From the NCBI GenBank assembly GCA_002697475.1, contig NZVW01000178.1, forward strand, positions 1 to 36,694: 36,694 nt of DNA. Reading direction: 5' to 3'. Each line of letters opens with the position of its first letter. Positions within the stretch are counted from its first letter, which is position 1. The notes under the pieces were generated by a model. It worked only from the letters and a program-made list of their open reading frames with translations, ran no database searches and was not told the origin of the DNA. This stretch comes from Aquimarina sp. GTDB lineage: Bacteria > Bacteroidota > Bacteroidia > Flavobacteriales > Flavobacteriaceae. This document shows positions 14,434-21,808 of this stretch, in pieces. Made by a program: the position numbers and the translations under genes.

Positions 14434-14922
14434 CTACCCTGAAATACTACCTATATGTTTGTTCTTTTGACCCTGATAGATGACAAGCCCTACAACGGTG
14501 ATGACAACCACAACACCTCCTGCGATAAGCAGGGTTTGTGTAGTGTTCTTTTTAGGTTTTGGCGTATCTTCCCCGTCATCGCCCAATTGGACGGAAAAGT
14601 CTGAACCTCCAGGGGCATTGCCTGTAGGGAATTGTTCGGAAACACTCATGGGTTCGGGCTTTCTGATCAGGGTATCAATAGCACCTCCTATGGCTGCGCC
14701 ACCGCCTAAATCTTCATAGGCTTTGCCTAGCTTTTTAAAGAATACTTTGCGCTTTTCTTTTCTCGCAATTCTTTTGGGATCTGCTCTTCGTTCTGCTCGT
14801 TTGGCTTTACGGGCTGCTTTTCTGGCTTCCCTTTTTTCTTTATTGCCAAAAAAGAGAAAATCATCATAGGACGCATCACCTAAGTGGTCTGCCCATAACA
14901 TTTCTGTTTCTCCTGCGATCAT
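14434..14922 (-). CDS. Basic protein with C-terminal TM
   Basis: A 162-residue protein. Residues 29-65 are extremely basic (KEKREARKAARKAKRAERRA and on), a Gly-rich segment (LGGGAAIGGAIDTLI) follows, then an acidic/Ser linker and a C-terminal TM segment (about 128-150, LLIAGGVVVVITVVGLVIY). Such a basic domain tethered to a membrane could bind DNA on the inner face of a virion membrane. It stops with TAG. No family is recognised. Confidence 0.65.
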   Translation of the reverse strand: MIAGETEMLWADHLGDASYDDFLFFGNKEKREARKAARKAKRAERRADPKRIARKEKRKVFFKKLGKAYEDLGGGAAIGGAIDTLIRKPEPMSVSEQFPTGNAPGGSDFSVQLGDDGEDTPKPKKNTTQTLLIAGGVVVVITVVGLVIYQGQKNKHIGSISG

Positions 14923-14950
14923 ACATCTGGTTTTTTAAGATTTTACTGTT

Positions 14951-15178
14951 TTACAGGACATACATCACCCTTAAGGTGGAGTCTATAGGATCAAAGGGTT
15001 TTGCAGCATGGGGTTTCCCTACAAAAGGGTAGCCTTTGGCTTCTCCGGGAGCAAGGGCGACATTATTGACCATAGCCGGAGTATCCCCGATATTCTTTAC
15101 CGAGGCAAACAGGAACCCTAAAGGGATTTCTCCTGCTTCCCGGTAGTCTTGCTCTATAGTATTAGCGAGTACGTCCAT
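14951..15178 (-). CDS. Small beta-rich protein, possible capsid/decoration component
   Basis: A 75-residue soluble protein predicted to be mostly strands: IPLGFLFASVKNIGDTPAMV, NNVALAPGEAKGYPFVGKP, STLRVMYVL. The N-I/V-x(G)-T-x-A-x-V-N-G/N-x-x-L-x-P-G-E pattern is reminiscent of small virion beta-sandwich proteins of Bacteroidota phages, and it lacks any TM or signal. It overlaps the upstream gene by 17 bases. I regard it as a candidate minor capsid or decoration protein. Confidence 0.55.
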   Translation of the reverse strand: MDVLANTIEQDYREAGEIPLGFLFASVKNIGDTPAMVNNVALAPGEAKGYPFVGKPHAAKPFDPIDSTLRVMYVL

Positions 15179-15896
15179 GGGCTGCTGATTTTGTTTTTAA
15201 GGCATACATCACCACACCGACCGTAATCAGGCTGAGTGCTGCAATACCGATGATATTTCTCATCGCTCTTTTTTGTTTGTCCTTAGTGGTCTTCTCTTCT
15301 GCGCTTTGGTTCATAGTTGTGATTTCTGAGGTTTGAGGTGCTACAGTAGTTTGCTGCTGTGGTATAGTTTCTTTTGAAGGAATGTTTTTCCTCGGTATTG
15401 GTTTTTCTAAGGGTTTGGATTTTCCTGTACCGTCCTTTCCTTTATACGGCAAGACGATATCTTTGCTGCCCTTTTTTACGGGTCTTGATTTGGTCTGTTG
15501 TATGTTGCGTCGCTGACTCGGGTCTCCCGGTAGTATGGGTACTCCTTTATACTTTCGGTTGTACCTGCCAATTTTTGAAATACCGCCGTATCCTTCAACA
15601 TCACGGTGTATAGGATTTCCGAATGGGACAGGGTAATACGTAGAAGGTTTTTTCTTCCCTCCCTGTACTGCTATGTTGCGTTGGTTTACATTTCCTTTTG
15701 GGGTTGCTTTTCTTCCGGCTTTTGGTCTTCGGTATGGATGCTTTACGGAATTCCGTAGTGCGCGCATGGCCTTTTGCCTGTTGATCCCTAACTGCACTAC
15801 CTTTCCTTTATATATTCTTCGCTTTTGGGGTCGGTAACGGATAAAGGAATCATAGGTATGGGCATCTAATGCTGAATGTATAGGATAAGGGATCAT
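15162..15896 (-). CDS. Basic Pro/Lys-rich protein with C-terminal TM
   Basis: A 244-residue protein. The first 175 residues are very basic and rich in Tyr, Pro, Gly and Arg (RYRPQKRRIYKGKVVQLG, RAPKAGRKATPKG-type stretches), with little predicted secondary structure, followed by a Thr/Gln linker and a C-terminal TM (about 212-232, IIGIAALSLITVGVVMYAL). This looks like a nucleic-acid-facing membrane protein of a particle. No family is recognised. Confidence 0.65.
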   Translation of the reverse strand: MIPYPIHSALDAHTYDSFIRYRPQKRRIYKGKVVQLGINRQKAMRALRNSVKHPYRRPKAGRKATPKGNVNQRNIAVQGGKKKPSTYYPVPFGNPIHRDVEGYGGISKIGRYNRKYKGVPILPGDPSQRRNIQQTKSRPVKKGSKDIVLPYKGKDGTGKSKPLEKPIPRKNIPSKETIPQQQTTVAPQTSEITTMNQSAEEKTTKDKQKRAMRNIIGIAALSLITVGVVMYALKTKSAAHGRTR

Positions 15897-15921
15897 AACA
15901 GGTGGTGTTTATTATTTACGG

Positions 15922-16650
15922 TTAGCGTACCATTGTTGGTGGTGCCGGTGCTGGCAAATAGGAGACCGCTCTGCCTCCTCCTTTTGAGGTAGCTACCACG
16001 ATTCCGATGACTGCCAACAGGGCAATTCCTCCACCCACCATAGCGATGGTTTTGGTCTGGTTCTTTTTGGCTTCTGCTTCCTTTTTTAGTCTTTCTTCTT
16101 CAGCGCGTCGGCGACGTTCTTCTTCTTCACGTCTCCTGCGCTCTTCAGCTTCCCGCTCCCGTTGCATACGTTCCTGCATCTCCCGCATTCTTCTTTCCAT
16201 ATCCCGCTTCGCCTGTGCTGCCTGTGCCTTGGCTTGAGCAGCCGCGGCCTGGGATGCTGCTACGGCAGCATTGTTACCGCCACTACTGCGTTTCTTCTTT
16301 TTAAACAAACCGCCTACAATACCTATAGCGCCTTTAGCCAGTGCGCCCCAAAACTCATCTTCATCTTCTCCTGCATAGGCACTGAACTCTTTGCGCTCCA
16401 AAGCCAGCATTTCTTTTCCCCTGTACTGTATATGGGTAGTCAGTAGCTGACCTAAGTCCTGCTCGAATTTGGGATCGTTGCGCTTTAGTAACTCGACGAC
16501 TTCATTTATGATATGCAGTCTCGTGGGCTTGCCTTTAAACACAATACCGTGCTTAGCCAATAATCCTAAAACAGGTTTGGGCTTGGTCAGTATCAAATGA
16601 CTGATCAGGTTGATGGCTTCATTGTATTGTTGTTGAAAACGTGGTTTCAT
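15922..16650 (-). CDS. Coiled-coil, C-TM protein sharing an N-terminal domain with its neighbour
   Basis: A 242-residue protein. Residues 10-75 form a helical domain (LILTKPKPVLGLLAKHG, EVVELLKRNDPKFEQDLGQL) that aligns by eye with residues 15-75 of the product at 16674-17306. Then come an acidic patch, a Gly-rich amphipathic stretch (about 102-116), an Ala-rich and Arg/Glu-rich coiled coil (130-198), and a TM segment (about 202-221). The coiled coil is long enough to span a sizeable gap. Membrane scaffold or vertex-linked protein is a guess. Confidence 0.65.
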   Translation of the reverse strand: MKPRFQQQYNEAINLISHLILTKPKPVLGLLAKHGIVFKGKPTRLHIINEVVELLKRNDPKFEQDLGQLLTTHIQYRGKEMLALERKEFSAYAGEDEDEFWGALAKGAIGIVGGLFKKKKRSSGGNNAAVAASQAAAAQAKAQAAQAKRDMERRMREMQERMQREREAEERRRREEEERRRRAEEERLKKEAEAKKNQTKTIAMVGGGIALLAVIGIVVATSKGGGRAVSYLPAPAPPTMVR

Positions 16651-16673
16651 CTGTTTTTTATTTTTTATGATCC

Positions 16674-17306
16674 TTATCCTGCCAGACGACTGGCTCCGAC
16701 TAAATACCCTGCCATAAATACCACTCCCATAAGCAGTAATTCCTCCCTGCCAAAAAGGGTAGACTTTTTAGGCGCAGAAGGTTCGGAGGATTGTTCTTTA
16801 TCTATAAGCTTGCGCTGACGCAGTTCGTTCCATACCAGTTGTACCTCTGAGGCTAGCTTTTGATCCTTGGGATTGGCATTGGACTGCTTGCGGATACGGT
16901 CATAGTAACTTTTGACTTCTTTATCCGATAGTTCTGAAAACTGATCTAAAAAACTGTCTTCGTCTCCTGAGCCGTTGTAGTTGGAATGTCCGCAGGCACC
17001 ACAAAAATTGTCTTCGTCATTGTATTTCTCATTGGCACACGAATGACAGTAATTTTTGGGTGTACTGGTGTTCAGCTTTAGTATGGCTTTACGGTCAGGA
17101 TGTGCTTCCAATAGTTTTGGGAGTACCTGTTTGCCTTCTCTTTTGACCAGTTCCTTGGTGGCTTTTACCAGCGTATGTACATCGTCAGGAACTTCAAAAC
17201 CGCAATCATAGATCAGTTCCCGAACGGGTTCGGGATTGCTGTATACGATATAGTCAATACTGTTTTGTGCCAGTGTTTTTCTGGTAGTTCTTTTTAAGGT
17301 GTTCAT
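16674..17306 (-). CDS. Zinc-ribbon, C-TM protein
   Basis: I use the ATG at 17306 (MNTLKRTTRKTLAQ); the longer frame from 17375 would translate the hairpin region at 17336-17365. The 210-residue product has an N-terminal helical domain (SIDYIVYSNPEPVRELIYDC) shared with the downstream protein, a CxxC...CxxC zinc ribbon (Cys87, 90, 102, 105), an acidic/helical region (SELSDKEVKSYYDRI), and a C-terminal TM (about 189-206). The combination of zinc ribbon and TM anchor is unusual. Function is unknown; structural role inferred. Confidence 0.7.
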   Translation of the reverse strand: MNTLKRTTRKTLAQNSIDYIVYSNPEPVRELIYDCGFEVPDDVHTLVKATKELVKREGKQVLPKLLEAHPDRKAILKLNTSTPKNYCHSCANEKYNDEDNFCGACGHSNYNGSGDEDSFLDQFSELSDKEVKSYYDRIRKQSNANPKDQKLASEVQLVWNELRQRKLIDKEQSSEPSAPKKSTLFGREELLLMGVVFMAGYLVGASRLAG

Positions 17307-17335
17307 AAGCGTTGCTTTATATAGGGTGATACCTG

Positions 17336-17365
17336 CCGGAGCAAAGATCTCTCTCCTTGCTCCGG
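17336..17365 (-). terminator. Strong hairpin after the capsid-candidate gene
   Basis: CCGGAGCAA (17336-17344) and TTGCTCCGG (17357-17365) form a perfect 9-bp stem with a 12-base loop, in the gap between the 294-residue gene and the next gene. No T-tract follows on the minus strand, so it is more likely an RNA stabiliser, processing site or attenuator than a full terminator. Confidence 0.55.
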
Positions 17366-17408
17366 GGTACCACATTTGAAATTGGGATGTTCCGGCTGCT
17401 TATGCAAA

Positions 17409-18293
17409 TTATCTCCATCTGCGTCTGCGAAGCACAGGGGCTGGATATCTCCTTCTGGGTTTAACGCGACGTACGGGTCTTCTTCTCACCACTCTGCGCT
17501 TTACGGGTTTTATCCCAAAGGCGGTGGGTTTCTTTTTTCTACGGATCAGATCTATCTGTGGTAGCCCTGTTGTTCTTGGAACTCTGGACAGCTCTGCCAC
17601 ATTGTTTCCTTTAAGCAGGTTGCCCATATTGGCTCTCGCCTTGATCGTAAAGGTGAATACTGCTGTAGTATCCGGATTGATGGTAACTCGCAGTGAATCC
17701 TGACCTGTTACATTCAGCTCAAAGTTATCATCGTCAATAAGCTGCTGGGTAAAGTTCTGTGGAGAGGTAGCATTACGGGGTTGGTACACTCGTACGGTGT
17801 TCGATCCGGCTGCTGTTCTTTTGGTCAGGCGCAGTACGTTATCGAACTGTAAGGGGTTGCTTACCGAATACTTCATCCCGGAAATCTTGAACGGATTTGC
17901 CTTGGATTCCTCACGGACTTCCTTATGACTGGATTCTTCTACTTCCACAGTAACTCCTGCGGGTTGGGCTGCTTCTTCGTTTCCTCCGAAAACAACTGCC
18001 TCGGCTGCTTCACCGGAAGTGTTGCGTACCACAACGGTTAGGGTACGGTCATTAGGGTCTATCTTTCCGATGGAAGTACGGGTGTAATCATCATAAAGGT
18101 CTTCTTCATAGTCATCGATATACTCGTCTTCGTATTCTTCATCATAAGCGTCTTCGTTTCCTTCAAATCCGGTATCGAAGTCGTCTTCATAGTCATCATC
18201 ATACCCGTCGTAGATGTCCATTTCGCCATCGTAATCATCGTAACGATCTTCTGCATCGTCCTGATAGCGCATTAATTCATCATTGTAATTCAT
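17409..18293 (-). CDS. Charge-bipolar beta-rich protein, best major capsid protein candidate
   Basis: A 294-residue soluble protein in three parts. Residues 1-70 are almost entirely Asp, Glu, Tyr and Gly. Residues 83-225 are beta-rich and could be one jelly roll (TLTVVVRNTSGEAAEAVVFG, SSHKEVREESKANPFKISGM, LRVTINPDTTAVFTFTIKAR). Residues 251-294 are Arg/Lys-rich (RRRPVRRVKPRRR). A basic tail that could touch DNA, a compact beta core, no TM, position near the start of the late block, and flanking hairpins all fit a capsid protein. No family signature was recognised, and the core is too small for a double jelly roll. An abundant minor or scaffold protein is the alternative. Confidence 0.65.
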   Translation of the reverse strand: MNYNDELMRYQDDAEDRYDDYDGEMDIYDGYDDDYEDDFDTGFEGNEDAYDEEYEDEYIDDYEEDLYDDYTRTSIGKIDPNDRTLTVVVRNTSGEAAEAVVFGGNEEAAQPAGVTVEVEESSHKEVREESKANPFKISGMKYSVSNPLQFDNVLRLTKRTAAGSNTVRVYQPRNATSPQNFTQQLIDDDNFELNVTGQDSLRVTINPDTTAVFTFTIKARANMGNLLKGNNVAELSRVPRTTGLPQIDLIRRKKKPTAFGIKPVKRRVVRRRPVRRVKPRRRYPAPVLRRRRWR

Positions 18294-18309
18294 AATTCTT
18301 TAGGTTTTG

Positions 18310-18327
18310 TTGCGCTCCTTAGCGCAA
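18310..18327 (-). promoter_or_regulatory. Leader hairpin just upstream of the capsid candidate
   Basis: TTGCGCT and AGCGCAA form a perfect 7-bp stem with a 4-base loop, 16 bases before the ATG of the 294-residue gene. There is no T-run, so a transcript-stabilising or translation-tuning element is more likely than termination. Confidence 0.5.
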
Positions 18328-18370
18328 TGTTTGACTTGTGCCGGCTCCCTGTTTTATATTCCGTAACTAT

Positions 18371-18385
18371 GGCATCACTGATGCC
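18371..18385 (-). promoter_or_regulatory. Second leader hairpin upstream of the capsid candidate
   Basis: GGCATC and GATGCC form a perfect 6-bp stem with a 3-base loop in the 105-base gap between the 54-residue TM gene and the 294-residue gene. With the hairpin at 18310-18327 it makes this the most structured leader in the window. Confidence 0.45.
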
Positions 18386-18398
18386 CCTCTCTAAAGGG

Positions 18399-18563
18399 TT
18401 AGGATTTTTTTGTGGTTGGGGATGGGGTGGCTGCCAGCTTTTTTGCTTTTCTCTTGTCCAGCATAGGGCGTACGTAAAATGCTCCTACTGCCGTGAATGC
18501 AATTGCAGATACCAGGATTACTGCCCCAATTGCCTGGTAGTTTAATTCTTTTGAATTTGCCAT
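18399..18563 (-). CDS. 54-residue single-TM protein, first gene of the late block
   Basis: ATG at 18563, TAA at 18401-18399. The product has a short polar N-terminus (MANSKELNYQ), one TM helix (about 11-31, AIGAVILVSAIAFTAVGAFY), and a basic tail (DKRKAKK, then Pro/Thr/Lys). Size and charge layout recall small membrane virion proteins and, loosely, inovirus major coat proteins, but there is no signal peptide. Being first after a 500-base non-coding gap, it probably follows the late promoter directly. The clear TM and charge pattern support a real gene. Confidence 0.7.
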   Translation of the reverse strand: MANSKELNYQAIGAVILVSAIAFTAVGAFYVRPMLDKRKAKKLAATPSPTTKKS

Positions 18564-19061
18564 TTCTCTAGTATATTATGGTGAATATTTGGCTCGGTAT
18601 CTAAACCTTTGATGGCTAAATTCAGTAACTAAAATGGGAATTACACGTACCTTTTATGTTCCGTGTGACGTATAAAGTAATCGAGTTAGGTATTGACAGG
18701 AAATCCCAAAGGAGAAAGCGGTACGAAATTTCTCGGTATATATTTAGCTAATCTGTGAAAGTAATCGTCTTACAACTATTCTGGAATATTTCTAAGTCGA
18801 GAAGAAGAGTTTTAATTGAGACGCACTTGGTTTTATAGAAAGTATTGCATACCCTTTATCATTTTAAGACCTCTTTTTGAATGATTTAAAGTAAAGCAAT
18901 TTAGTGGAGTAGGCAGTTAACGAAATAATTTCTGACTTAAATGGGAATGAAGTTAATTAACAGCTATTTGTGGGTTATAATGATAAATGGATAGCTTGTA
19001 CAATAGTAAATTTTTCTTAATTATAAAGGAAATACACTCTTAAACAAAAAACTAAATCTTG
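18564..19061. other. Non-coding gap upstream of the late block
   Basis: About 500 AT-rich bases with no convincing ORF in any frame. It should contain the promoter for the late block. I looked for the Bacteroidota TTG / TAnnTTTG promoter pattern on the minus strand and found no clean match. No tRNA-like or strongly repeated structure was seen. Confidence 0.4.
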
Positions 19062-20012
19062 TTAATAACCATCTTTCTTCTTATTCCAGTATTCATTTAT
19101 GACATCTCGAATATGTCTAGGTTCTTGCCATAATGGAGTTTCTCTTGAATTTATAATAGTATCTACTGGTTTTAACGATATATTAATCAGACAGTCAGAT
19201 CTTTCCCAAATGGCACAAACGTATTTCACGTTTGCCTTAACCAAAAAATCCCTTTCGAAGGTTTGAATACTTTGATAAAGTGGAATAACTTGATTTTCCT
19301 TTTTAAAGGCATTTTCACTTACTTTAAAATTAAGAACATTAGGCTCTTCCTTCGATTTAGGAGTAGCGTGTTTCATTGCTGAGTCATCGGCTAATTTAAT
19401 ATCGGCTAAAAGACTTTCAGGATAAAGTACTCTAACCAGAAAGTTCCCATTCCTTATTACATATATAACATCCATATTCTCTAATGCTGAGAGTTCACTC
19501 CACGTAATTTGATACTCATTTCGCATTATAAATCCATAAATGGTTCGACCATTTCCTTCAAATTGACAGATTTTACGAAGAAAATATCTTTCTTTAACCC
19601 CTAATCCAGCTAAAACTTCCCTATCGTAATTGTTTAAAGATTTTTGAATACCATCTATTCGAAGACGTTCTGTTTCCTTTTCCTCCTCGATACGCTTTAA
19701 ACGTTTCAATTCCATTTTAAACTCACATCCTTCACAACAATAATTGGACGTATTCATTAATTTTAAAAACCTTGTTTGACTAAATGCATTTTCATTGAAA
19801 TAATCGTCACATTGGATACATTTCAAAACGATAACCATAGTAGAGTTATCGCGAACTACCTTTGTGACTTCTTCTATGGTCATTCCTAGTTTTTCAGCCA
19901 GGTCTGATCGTTTATTCACGAAAACTCCATCAACAAACTTCCAATACTTCTTTAATAGCTTTAAAATTTCCTTTGAGACATCTTCTTTAATAACTAAATT
20001 GTAATAATTCAT
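19062..20012 (-). CDS. Hypothetical protein with two-CxxC zinc-binding motif
   Basis: A 316-residue soluble protein. Residues 35-55 look like a small helix-turn-helix (SDLAEKLGMTIEEVTKVVRD). They are followed by a putative zinc-binding unit (CIQC at 65-68 and CCEGC at 92-96), a charged helix (LKRLKRIEEEKETERLRIDG), and an alpha/beta C-terminal part (FLRKICQFEGNGRTIYGFIM). I do not recognise the family. It is flanked by non-coding AT-rich gaps on both sides, is visibly AT-richer than the late block, and is outside the tightly packed operons, so it looks like an independently acquired cargo gene. Confidence 0.65.
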   Translation of the reverse strand: MNYYNLVIKEDVSKEILKLLKKYWKFVDGVFVNKRSDLAEKLGMTIEEVTKVVRDNSTMVIVLKCIQCDDYFNENAFSQTRFLKLMNTSNYCCEGCEFKMELKRLKRIEEEKETERLRIDGIQKSLNNYDREVLAGLGVKERYFLRKICQFEGNGRTIYGFIMRNEYQITWSELSALENMDVIYVIRNGNFLVRVLYPESLLADIKLADDSAMKHATPKSKEEPNVLNFKVSENAFKKENQVIPLYQSIQTFERDFLVKANVKYVCAIWERSDCLINISLKPVDTIINSRETPLWQEPRHIRDVINEYWNKKKDGY

Positions 20013-20297
20013 ATATCCTATAATTATTGCTTAGTAATAAAAACACATACAATTTAGTCAAAATGATTTTCGTAGATTATAATGAGTAAAATCTAGTTAA
20101 TAACCTAAAGCGACATTCATATTGGATATAACCTTATCTCAGGCAAAAATCGACGAAGTTGGCTAATATCATTATTTTAAGTAGAAATATCAATGATACC
20201 AAAAAGACTGAAAATAACCTTACTATCTAAAAATCTTTAACTACCGAATTCAGATTTAGAATTACAAGTGCTAATTTAATCTTTTATTGAATCAATT

Positions 20298-20516
20298 TTA
20301 CTCTTCTATAGCTTTGACAGTATCAAGCTTCCAATAAATGATACTCTTTCCTTTATCCAGATCAATTTTTTCGTAGAATTGAACGTGTTGATTATTGATA
20401 CAAACAGATCGAGTATCATAAATATTGTCCGGTATTTCATCTATAACCTTGATCAGGTACTCCTGACTTCTTCCTGTAATCCTGTGATATTCTAATAAAG
20501 TTTCTTCTATACTCAT
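20298..20516 (-). CDS. Small hypothetical protein (72 aa)
   Basis: A 72-residue acidic protein starting with an amphipathic helix (SIEETLLEYHRITGRSQEYL) and ending in strand-like segments (HVQFYEKIDLDKGKSIIYWK). No TM or motif is visible. It is isolated in the AT-rich island. It is 285 bases upstream of the zinc-motif gene, which may be transcribed with it. Function unknown. Confidence 0.5.
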   Translation of the reverse strand: MSIEETLLEYHRITGRSQEYLIKVIDEIPDNIYDTRSVCINNQHVQFYEKIDLDKGKSIIYWKLDTVKAIEE

Positions 20517-20965
20517 TTTGTTATTCCCAAAATTTTAATTCCGATATATCCCGCAAGAATTTTAATCTTCGTAAAATAAATCCTTTCGATTCTTACAGGG
20601 AATAGTAGATTTAATGCGCTCAAGATACTCAAATTAAATAATAGGTATAGAAAATATCCTTTCTATGAATATGGAGTTCTAAGTCAGCACTATTATTCGG
20701 GAATAATCCCAAGTAAAAAAAAATTAGATGAGTACTATTTAAAGAATGGAGAGATCATATTTTAGTATTGATTCTTTTTCAATTTTATAGACAATACTGA
20801 ACAGGTCCTAAAACTTATCAAGGTCTTCATTACTAGACATCTTAGGTTATAAATTTGATGAAAATTTTTTTGATAAAGAAAAATTAAAAATTAAGAGTAG
20901 GGTTGGGCTTCTGCTTTAGGCTATAAGAATAGAATGGGTAGAAGTCTAAACCTTAAATAATACAA
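20517..20965. other. AT-rich non-coding gap
   Basis: About 450 bases with no gene that I can support; only very short frames occur. It marks the boundary between the right operon, which ends with the PP-loop gene, and the AT-rich cargo island. No clear hairpin, repeat or tRNA seen. Confidence 0.4.
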
Positions 20966-21784
20966 CTAAACACCACAAACACCCTCACATTCTTCGATCA
21001 ATTCCGGAAACATATCCAGCTGTTTAGAAGCCAACGCTTTTCCTTTGATTAGATCAACTATCACCTCTTTTATCGGTCTACAGGTACGATGCAGATAACA
21101 TTCATCATTGATCCCCGGATAATTGCGAATCGTTTCATCCAAAGTAATTGCAGCTTCAAAACTATCCGGTTCATTTTCATAAATCCAAAGCCAATACCTA
21201 TCCGAATGGTAAGGACACACTACACAACTGGAACGTACCGGTACGGGAAGCTGGTACGCTCTAAAGTTTGTAATACAATCAATTCTTCTAAGTCTCTTTT
21301 CAATCAATGGAAACCGATGGGTAATCCACTTGACATTGGCTTGTTTCATCCGTTGCATTTCATCATAGCTAATTCCTAACCATAAAGAAACCCTTTTGGC
21401 TTTAGGAAGTACTTTGCGGATATGTCTTCTCACAGGTCGTATTTTATAATCTCCCGTACATTGTCTCCGTATAATACCCTTTTTACCTGTCACCCGGTTT
21501 TTCGTATAGTAGGGTATTCCTTCAGAACTTTTACTCTCACCTGTTACATATGCTAGCGCATCTTTAAAAATGTTTCCTGTAGAGACCACATCAATAGTAA
21601 AATGAAACTCTTCCTGCACAAATCTTTGTAACCACTCCAGATATTTGTACACCCCCTTGGGTTCATTACCTGTATCTGAGAATATAGCGTGGGAGGGAAT
21701 GACATCAAATTCACCCCTCAACCCACGCAAAAGCAAATCCGTAGACTGTGTACCTGCTCCCAATGAAATAATATGATGTTCCAC
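20966..21784 (-). CDS. PP-loop ATPase, PAPS-reductase-like family protein
   Basis: A 272-residue protein with the N-type ATP-pyrophosphatase loop SLGAGTQST at residues 7-15, FSDTGNEPKGVYKYLEWLQR, a CTGDYKIRPVRRHI segment and a CVVCPYH motif near 200. This order is typical of phage-borne PAPS-reductase/FAD-synthetase-like proteins, which activate substrates with ATP and may take part in nucleic-acid modification or sulphur transfer; true sulphate reduction is unlikely in this context. The start is GTG at 21784, the only start between the in-frame TAG just upstream and the PP-loop. It is the last gene of the right operon. Confidence 0.8.
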   Translation of the reverse strand: MEHHIISLGAGTQSTDLLLRGLRGEFDVIPSHAIFSDTGNEPKGVYKYLEWLQRFVQEEFHFTIDVVSTGNIFKDALAYVTGESKSSEGIPYYTKNRVTGKKGIIRRQCTGDYKIRPVRRHIRKVLPKAKRVSLWLGISYDEMQRMKQANVKWITHRFPLIEKRLRRIDCITNFRAYQLPVPVRSSCVVCPYHSDRYWLWIYENEPDSFEAAITLDETIRNYPGINDECYLHRTCRPIKEVIVDLIKGKALASKQLDMFPELIEECEGVCGV

Positions 21785-21808
21785 AAGCTAAGTTTGATTT
21801 AAAATAGA

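Noticed and set aside
16007..16446. Long plus-strand ORFs opposite the 242-residue protein gene
   Set aside because: They are shadows of the Arg/Glu-rich coiled coil, with low-complexity Ser/Arg composition and no start context.
18630..18690. Possible inverted repeat in the gap before the late block
   Set aside because: Only 4-5 bp can pair with mismatches; not distinguishable from chance in AT-rich DNA.
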